A stretch of 24,413 bases of DNA from Saccoglossus kowalevskii. Its lineage: Eukaryota > Hemichordata > Enteropneusta > Harrimaniidae. Where the stretch lies: contig NW_003139466.1 of NCBI RefSeq assembly GCF_000003605.2, positions 1 through 24,413 on the forward strand, in the 5' to 3' direction. The notes below the pieces were generated by a model that saw only the letters and a program-made list of their open reading frames with translations, did not search any database and had not been told where the DNA came from. Position numbers and translations under genes: made by a program. Below are positions 20,508-24,413 of this stretch, one piece after another (position 1 is the first letter of the stretch; every line of letters begins with the position of its first letter).

Positions 20508-22590
20508 CCATATGACCACAATCTTCAGTCCACAGTGTAAGTGTTGACCCAGTCTGATTCTCAGCTCATACATACCATAGGACCACAATCTATAGTCCAC
20601 AGTGTAAATCTTGGCCAGTCTGATTCTCTTCTCATACATACCATAGGACCACAATCTGTGTTGGCCAGTCTGATTCTCATCTCATACATACCATAGGACC
20701 ACAATCTCTAGTCCACAGTGTAAGTGTTGACCAGTCTGATTCTCTATTCATACATACCATAGGACCACAATCTCTAGTCCACAGTGTAAATGTTGGTCAG
20801 TCTGATTTTCATCTCATACATACCATAGGACCACAATCTCTAGTACACAGTGTAAGTATTGACCAGTCTGATTCTCAGCTCATACATACCATAGCACCAC
20901 AATCTCTAGTCCACAGTGTAAATGTTGGCCAGTCTGATTCTCTTCTCATACATACCATAGGACCACAATCTCTGTGTTGGCCAGTCTGATTCTCATCTCA
21001 TACATACCATAGGACCACAATCTCTTGTCCACAGTGTAAGTGTTGACCAGTCTGATTCTCTTCTCATACATACCATAGGACCACAATCTCTAGTCCACAG
21101 TGTAAATGTTGGTCAGTCTGATTCTCTTCTCATATACACCATAGGACCACAATCTCTAGTACAGTGTAAGTGTTGGCCAGTCTGATTCTCTTCTCATACA
21201 TACCATAAGACCACAATCTCTAGTCCACAGTGTAAGTGTTGGCCAGTCTGATTCTCTTCTCATACATACCATAGGACCACAATCTCTAGTACACAGTGTA
21301 AGTGTTGTTCAGTCTGATTCTCATCTCATACATACCATATGACCACAATCTCTAGTCCACAGTGTAAGTGTTGGCCAGTCTGATTCTCTTCTCATACATA
21401 CCATAGGACCATAATCTCTAGTACACAGTGTAAGTGTTGTTCAGTCTGATTCTCATCTCATACATACATACCAAAGGACCACAATCTCTAGTCCACAGTG
21501 TAAGTATTGGCCAGTCTGATTCTCATCTCATATATATCATAGGACCACAATCTCTAGTACACAGTGTAAGTGTTGACCAGTCTGATTCTCTTCTCATACA
21601 TACCATAGGACCACAATCTCTAGTCCACAGTGTAAATGTTGGTCAGTCTGATTCTCATCTCATACATAGCATAAGACCACAATCTTCAGTCCACAGTGTA
21701 AGTGTTGGTCAGACTGATTCTCATCTCGTATATACCATAGGACCACAATCTCTAGTCCACAGTGTAAGTGTTGACCAGTCTGATTCTCTTCTCATACATA
21801 CCATAGGACCACAATCTCTAGTACAGTGTAAGTGTTGGCCAGTCTGATTCTCATCTCATACATACCATAAGACCACAATCTCTAGTACACAGTGTAAGTG
21901 TTGGCCAGTCTGATTCTCATCTCATACATACCATAGGACCACAATTTCTAGTACACAGTGTAAGTGTTGGCCAGTCTGATTCTAATCTCATACATACCAT
22001 AGGACCACAATCTCTAGTCCACTGTGTAAGTGTTGGCCAGTCTGATTCTCATCTCATACATACCATAGGACCACAATCTCTAGTCCACAGTGTAAGTGTT
22101 GGCCAGTCTGATTCTCATCTCATACATACCATAGGACCACAATTTCTAGTCCACAGTGTAAGTGTTGGCCAGTCTGATTCTCATCTCATACATACCATAG
22201 GACCACAATCTCTAGTACACTGTGTAAGTGTTGGCCAGTCTGATTCTCATCTCATACATACCATAGGACCACAATCTCTAGTACACAGTGTAAGTGTTGG
22301 CCAGTCTGATTCTCATCTCATATATACCATAGGACTACAATCTCTAGTACACAGTGTAAGTGTTGGCCAGTCTGATTCTCTTCTCATACATACCATAGGA
22401 CCACAATCTCTAGTACACAGTGTAAGTGTTGGCCAGTCTGATTCTCATCTCATACATACCATAGGACCACAATCTCTAGTACACAGTGTAAGTGTTGGCC
22501 AGTCTGATTCTCATCTCATACACACCATAGGACCACAATCTCTAGTCCACAGTGTAAATGTTGGTCAGTCTGATTCTCATCTCATACATA
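20508..22590 (+). repeat. Higher-order unit U8, beginning with a 0.89-kb tandem duplicate
   Basis: Bases 20,541-21,399 repeat 19,650-20,507 at an offset of 891-892, so the two copies lie next to each other. The start monomer is a hybrid with CATATGACC and ATCTTCAGTCC, followed by a one-base gain (TTGACCCAG near 20,546). After CATATATATC (21,529) the order follows U5 at a constant offset of 11,263, including ATCTTCAGTCC (21,684) and TCTCGTATA. From about 21,931 it also follows 11,731-12,390 at an offset of 10,200. Confidence 0.83.
21401..21470 (+). repeat. 70-bp monomer with CATA expansion
   Basis: The usual CATACATACC end is extended by one tetranucleotide to CATACATACATACC, giving 70 bp. 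The copies at the matching place in U4 and U5 lack it, so this is a private insertion, most simply slippage on the CATA repeat. It also has ACCATAATC near its start and GTTGTTCAG, like its counterparts near 8150 and 10,155. Confidence 0.9.
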
Positions 22591-23116
22591 CCATAGGACC
22601 ACAATCTCTAGTCCACAGTGTAAGTGTTGGTCAGACTGATTCTCATCTCATATATACCATAGGACCACAATCTCTAGTACAGTGTAAGTGTTGGCCAGTC
22701 TGATTCTCTTCTCATACATACCATAAGACCACAATCTCTAGTCCACAGTGTAAGTGTTGGCCAGTCTGATTCTCATCTCATACATACCATAGGACCACAA
22801 TCTCTAGTACACAGTGTAAGTGTTGACCAGTCTGATTCTCATCTCATACATACCATAGGACCACAATCTCTAGTCCACAGTGTAAGTGTTGGCCAGTCTG
22901 ATTCTCTTCTCATACATACCATAGGACCACAATCTCTAGTCCACAGTGTAAGTGTTGGTCAGTCTGATTCTCATCTCATACATACCATAGGACCACAATC
23001 TCTAGTCCACAGTGTAAGTGTTGGCCAGTCTGATTCTCATCTCATACATACCATAAGACCACAATCTCTAGTCCACAGTGTAAGTGTTGGCCAGTCTGAT
23101 TCTCATCTCATATATA
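22591..23116 (+). repeat. Run of near-canonical monomers
   Basis: Eight monomers with mainly GGCC/GGTC/GACC and TCAT/TCTT variation follow one another. A single dimer pair with TCAGACTG lies near 22,630 and a 2-bp deletion near 22,677. None of the 50-bp, 52-bp or 70-bp markers occur. No long partner block was recognised by eye for this stretch. Confidence 0.75.
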
Positions 23117-23248
23117 CCATAAGACCACAATCTCTAGTACACAGTGAAAGTGTGGGACACTCAGACTCACCTCTCATACATACCATGAGAACACAATCTC
23201 TAGTACACAGTGTAAGTGTGGGCCAGTCTGATTCTCTTCTCATACACA
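23117..23248 (+). repeat. Divergent monomer pair with ACACTCAGA
   Basis: The first monomer has CAGTGAAAGTGTGGGACAC followed by TCAGACTCACCTCTCATAC. The second opens CCATGAGAACACAATC and has GTGTGGGCC. Length stays 66 bp each. GTGTGGG and GACTCACCTCTCATAC resemble the pair at 1949-2084, and ACACTCAGA is shared with 6410-6418. The three divergent sites thus look like scattered members of one minor subfamily. Confidence 0.85.
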
Positions 23249-23727
23249 CCATAGGACCACAATTTCTAGTACACAGTGTAAGTGTTGGCCAGTCTGATTC
23301 TCATCTCATACATACCATAGGACCACAATCTCTAGTACACAGTGTAAGTGTTGGTCAGTCTGATTCTCATCTCATACATACCATAGGACCACAATCTCTA
23401 GTACACAGTGTAAGTGTTGGCCAGTCTGATTCTCATCTCATACATACCATAGGACCACAATCTCTAGTACACAGTGTAAGTGTTGGCCAGTCTGATTCCC
23501 ATCTCATACATACCATAGGACTACAATCTCTAGTCCACAGTGTAAGTGTTGGCCAGTCTGATTCTCATCTCATACATACCATAGGACTACAATCTCTAGT
23601 CCACAGTGTAAGTGTTGGCCAGTCTGATTCTCATCTCATACATACCATAGGACCACAATCTCTAGTACACAGTGTAAGTGTTGACCAGTCTGATTCTCAG
23701 CTCATACATACCATAGAACCACAATCT
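23249..23727 (+). repeat. Homogeneous run of canonical monomers
   Basis: Successive monomers differ by only a few bases each (TCC/TAC, GGACTAC, TTCCCATC near 23,497), making this one of the most uniform stretches. The low divergence suggests recent local amplification. All are 66 bp, so reading frames stay open through it without implying coding. Confidence 0.8.
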
Positions 23728-24347
23728 CTAATACACAGTGTAAGTATTGACCAGTCTGATTCTCAGCTCATACATACCATAGAACCACAATCTCTAGTCC
23801 ACAGTGTAAATGTTGGCCAGTCTGATTCTCTTCTCATACATACCATAGGACCACAATCTCTGTGTTGGCCAGTCTGATTCTCATCTCATACATACCATAG
23901 GACCACAATCTCTAGTCCACAGTGTAAGTGTTGACCAGTCTGATTCTCTTCTCATACATACCATAGGACCACAATCTCTAGTCCACAGTGTAAATGTTGG
24001 TCAGTCTGATTCTCTTCTCATATACACCATAGGACCACAATCTCTAGTACAGTGTAAGTGTTGGCCAGTCTGATTCTCTTCTCATACATACCATAAGACC
24101 ACAATCTCTAGTCCACAGTGTAAGTGTTGGCCAGTCTGATTCTCTTCTCATACATACCATAGGACCACAATCTCTAGTACACAGTGTAAGTGTTCTTCAG
24201 TCTGATTCTCTTCTCATACATACCATAAGACGACAATCTCTAGTCCACAGTGTAAGTGTTGGCCAGTCTGATTCTCTTCTCATACATACCATAGGACCAT
24301 AATCTCTAGTCCACAGTGTAAGTATTGTTCAGTATGATTCTCATCTC
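23728..24347 (+). repeat. Partial higher-order unit U9, ending at the inversion
   Basis: About 23,728-24,318 matches 20,840-21,430 at a constant offset of 2888: TATTGACC/TCAGCTC monomers, the 52-bp monomer (junction 23,862), CATATACACC, the 2-bp deletion (24,046), ATAAGACC and GTTCTTC or GTTGTTC. One private change is ATAAGACGACAATC near 24,226. The last direct monomer has TATTGTTCAGTATGATTC and stops after CTCATCTCA, where the strand switches. Confidence 0.82.
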
Positions 24348-24413
24348 ACACTTACACTGTGGACTAGAGATTGTGGTCCTATGGTATGCATGAGCTGAGA
24401 ATCAGACTGGTCA
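24260..24413. repeat. Inverted repeat at the orientation switch, 26-base spacer
   Basis: Bases 24,260-24,323 and 24,350-24,413 can pair over 64 positions with about five mismatches. The inner 23 bases (24,301-24,323 with 24,350-24,372) are perfectly complementary. The spacer is 24,324-24,349. As single strand or in supercoiled DNA this would form a long hairpin or cruciform. It follows directly from two monomers meeting head to head. Confidence 0.9.
24348..24413 (-). repeat. One 66-bp monomer in inverted orientation
   Basis: The final 66 bases are the reverse complement of a satellite monomer: read on the minus strand they begin TGACCAGTCTGATTCTCAGC, continue with the CCATAGGACC start, and end with CCACAGTGTAAGTGT. 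Its variants (TTGACC with TCAGCTC) place it with monomers such as the one near 19,326. It differs from that one by about one base, CATGCATACC for CATACATACC. It is therefore not a copy of the direct monomer next to it, from which it differs at about five sites over 64 bases. The array beyond the window presumably continues on the opposite strand. Confidence 0.93.

Larger units (their letters stand above)
1..24347 (+). repeat. 66-bp satellite DNA array, about 370 head-to-tail monomers
   Basis: Every stretch reads as the same unit: CCATAGGACC, then ACAATCTCTAG, TCCACAGTGTAAG, TGTTGGCCAGTCTGATTC, TCATCTCATACATA, and back to CCATAGG. The period is 66 bp, with exceptions of 50, 52, 64, 68 and 70 bp caused by recurrent small indels. 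I found no unique sequence, transposable element, tRNA, rRNA or non-repeat gene on either strand, so the gene-free length is fully explained by satellite. Frequent variable sites are TCC/TAC after CTAG, the A/T centre of CACAGTG/CACTGTG, TAAG/TAAA, GGCC/GACC/GGTC/GTTC, TCAT/TCTT/TCAG, and TACATACC/TATATACC/TACACACC. Tandem satellites of this size with higher-order structure are typical of eukaryotic heterochromatin. The species and satellite family are not recognised. Confidence 0.97.

Noticed and set aside
1-24347. CRISPR array
   Set aside because: The repeats are contiguous 66-bp units with no unique spacers. Variation is spread through the whole monomer, and no cas-like genes are present.
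1-24347. CENP-B box, which would suggest a mammalian-type centromere
   Set aside because: The box needs CpG-containing core bases. The canonical monomer has no CpG, and none of the sporadic CpG variants gives the required pattern.
24324-24349. Rho-independent terminator at the end of the window
   Set aside because: The hairpin is explained by two satellite monomers meeting in opposite orientation. There is no T-tract and no gene upstream.
1-24413. Telomere repeat, rDNA spacer, transposon or viral insertion
   Set aside because: No short G-rich telomere units, rRNA or tRNA-like sequence, terminal repeats or transposase or polymerase motifs were seen. All sequence is accounted for by the 66-bp unit.

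Overview
The whole window is one block of satellite DNA. A 66-bp unit repeats head to tail about 370 times from base 1 to about base 24,347, with no unique sequence, transposon, RNA gene or convincing protein gene interrupting it. Such an uninterrupted array, with layered larger repeats inside it, points to eukaryotic heterochromatin (pericentromeric, subtelomeric or similar). I do not recognise the monomer family and cannot name the taxon. A canonical monomer is 2085-2150: about 44% GC, no CpG, and a multiple of three in length, so long repetitive reading frames stay open by chance on both strands.

Monomers differ by recurrent substitutions and a small set of recurrent indels (lengths 50, 52, 64, 66, 68 and 70 bp). 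Because these markers recur in the same order, the higher structure can be read. On the left (about 1-11,193) the array consists of higher-order units of roughly 1.8-2.2 kb (about 28-33 monomers). Four consecutive units begin at 3337, 5544, 7358 and 9318, each opened by a 64-bp marker monomer that follows a monomer carrying a rare CpG. From 11,194 to 15,150 the array changes to a dimer-rich domain with its own 70-bp and 64-bp marker monomers, interrupted by a canonical block (11,731-12,390). Another higher-order unit follows (15,151-17,239), then a second copy of the dimer-rich domain (17,240-19,486), then further units (19,487-22,590). These include a local tandem duplication of about 0.89 kb. 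A run of near-canonical monomers follows (22,591-23,727), interrupted by two divergent monomers, and then a last partial unit.

At 24,347/24,348 the array switches orientation: the last 66 bases are one monomer on the opposite strand. With the preceding monomer it forms an inverted repeat of about 64-bp arms around a 26-base spacer. This is the most notable structural event in the window. It could be a true inversion breakpoint or an assembly or read-chimera artefact.

No gene pathway or operon is present. Open frames of up to 292 codons are by-products of the 66-bp period and are not annotated as genes. All positions and offsets were read by eye, so block edges are good to within about one monomer.
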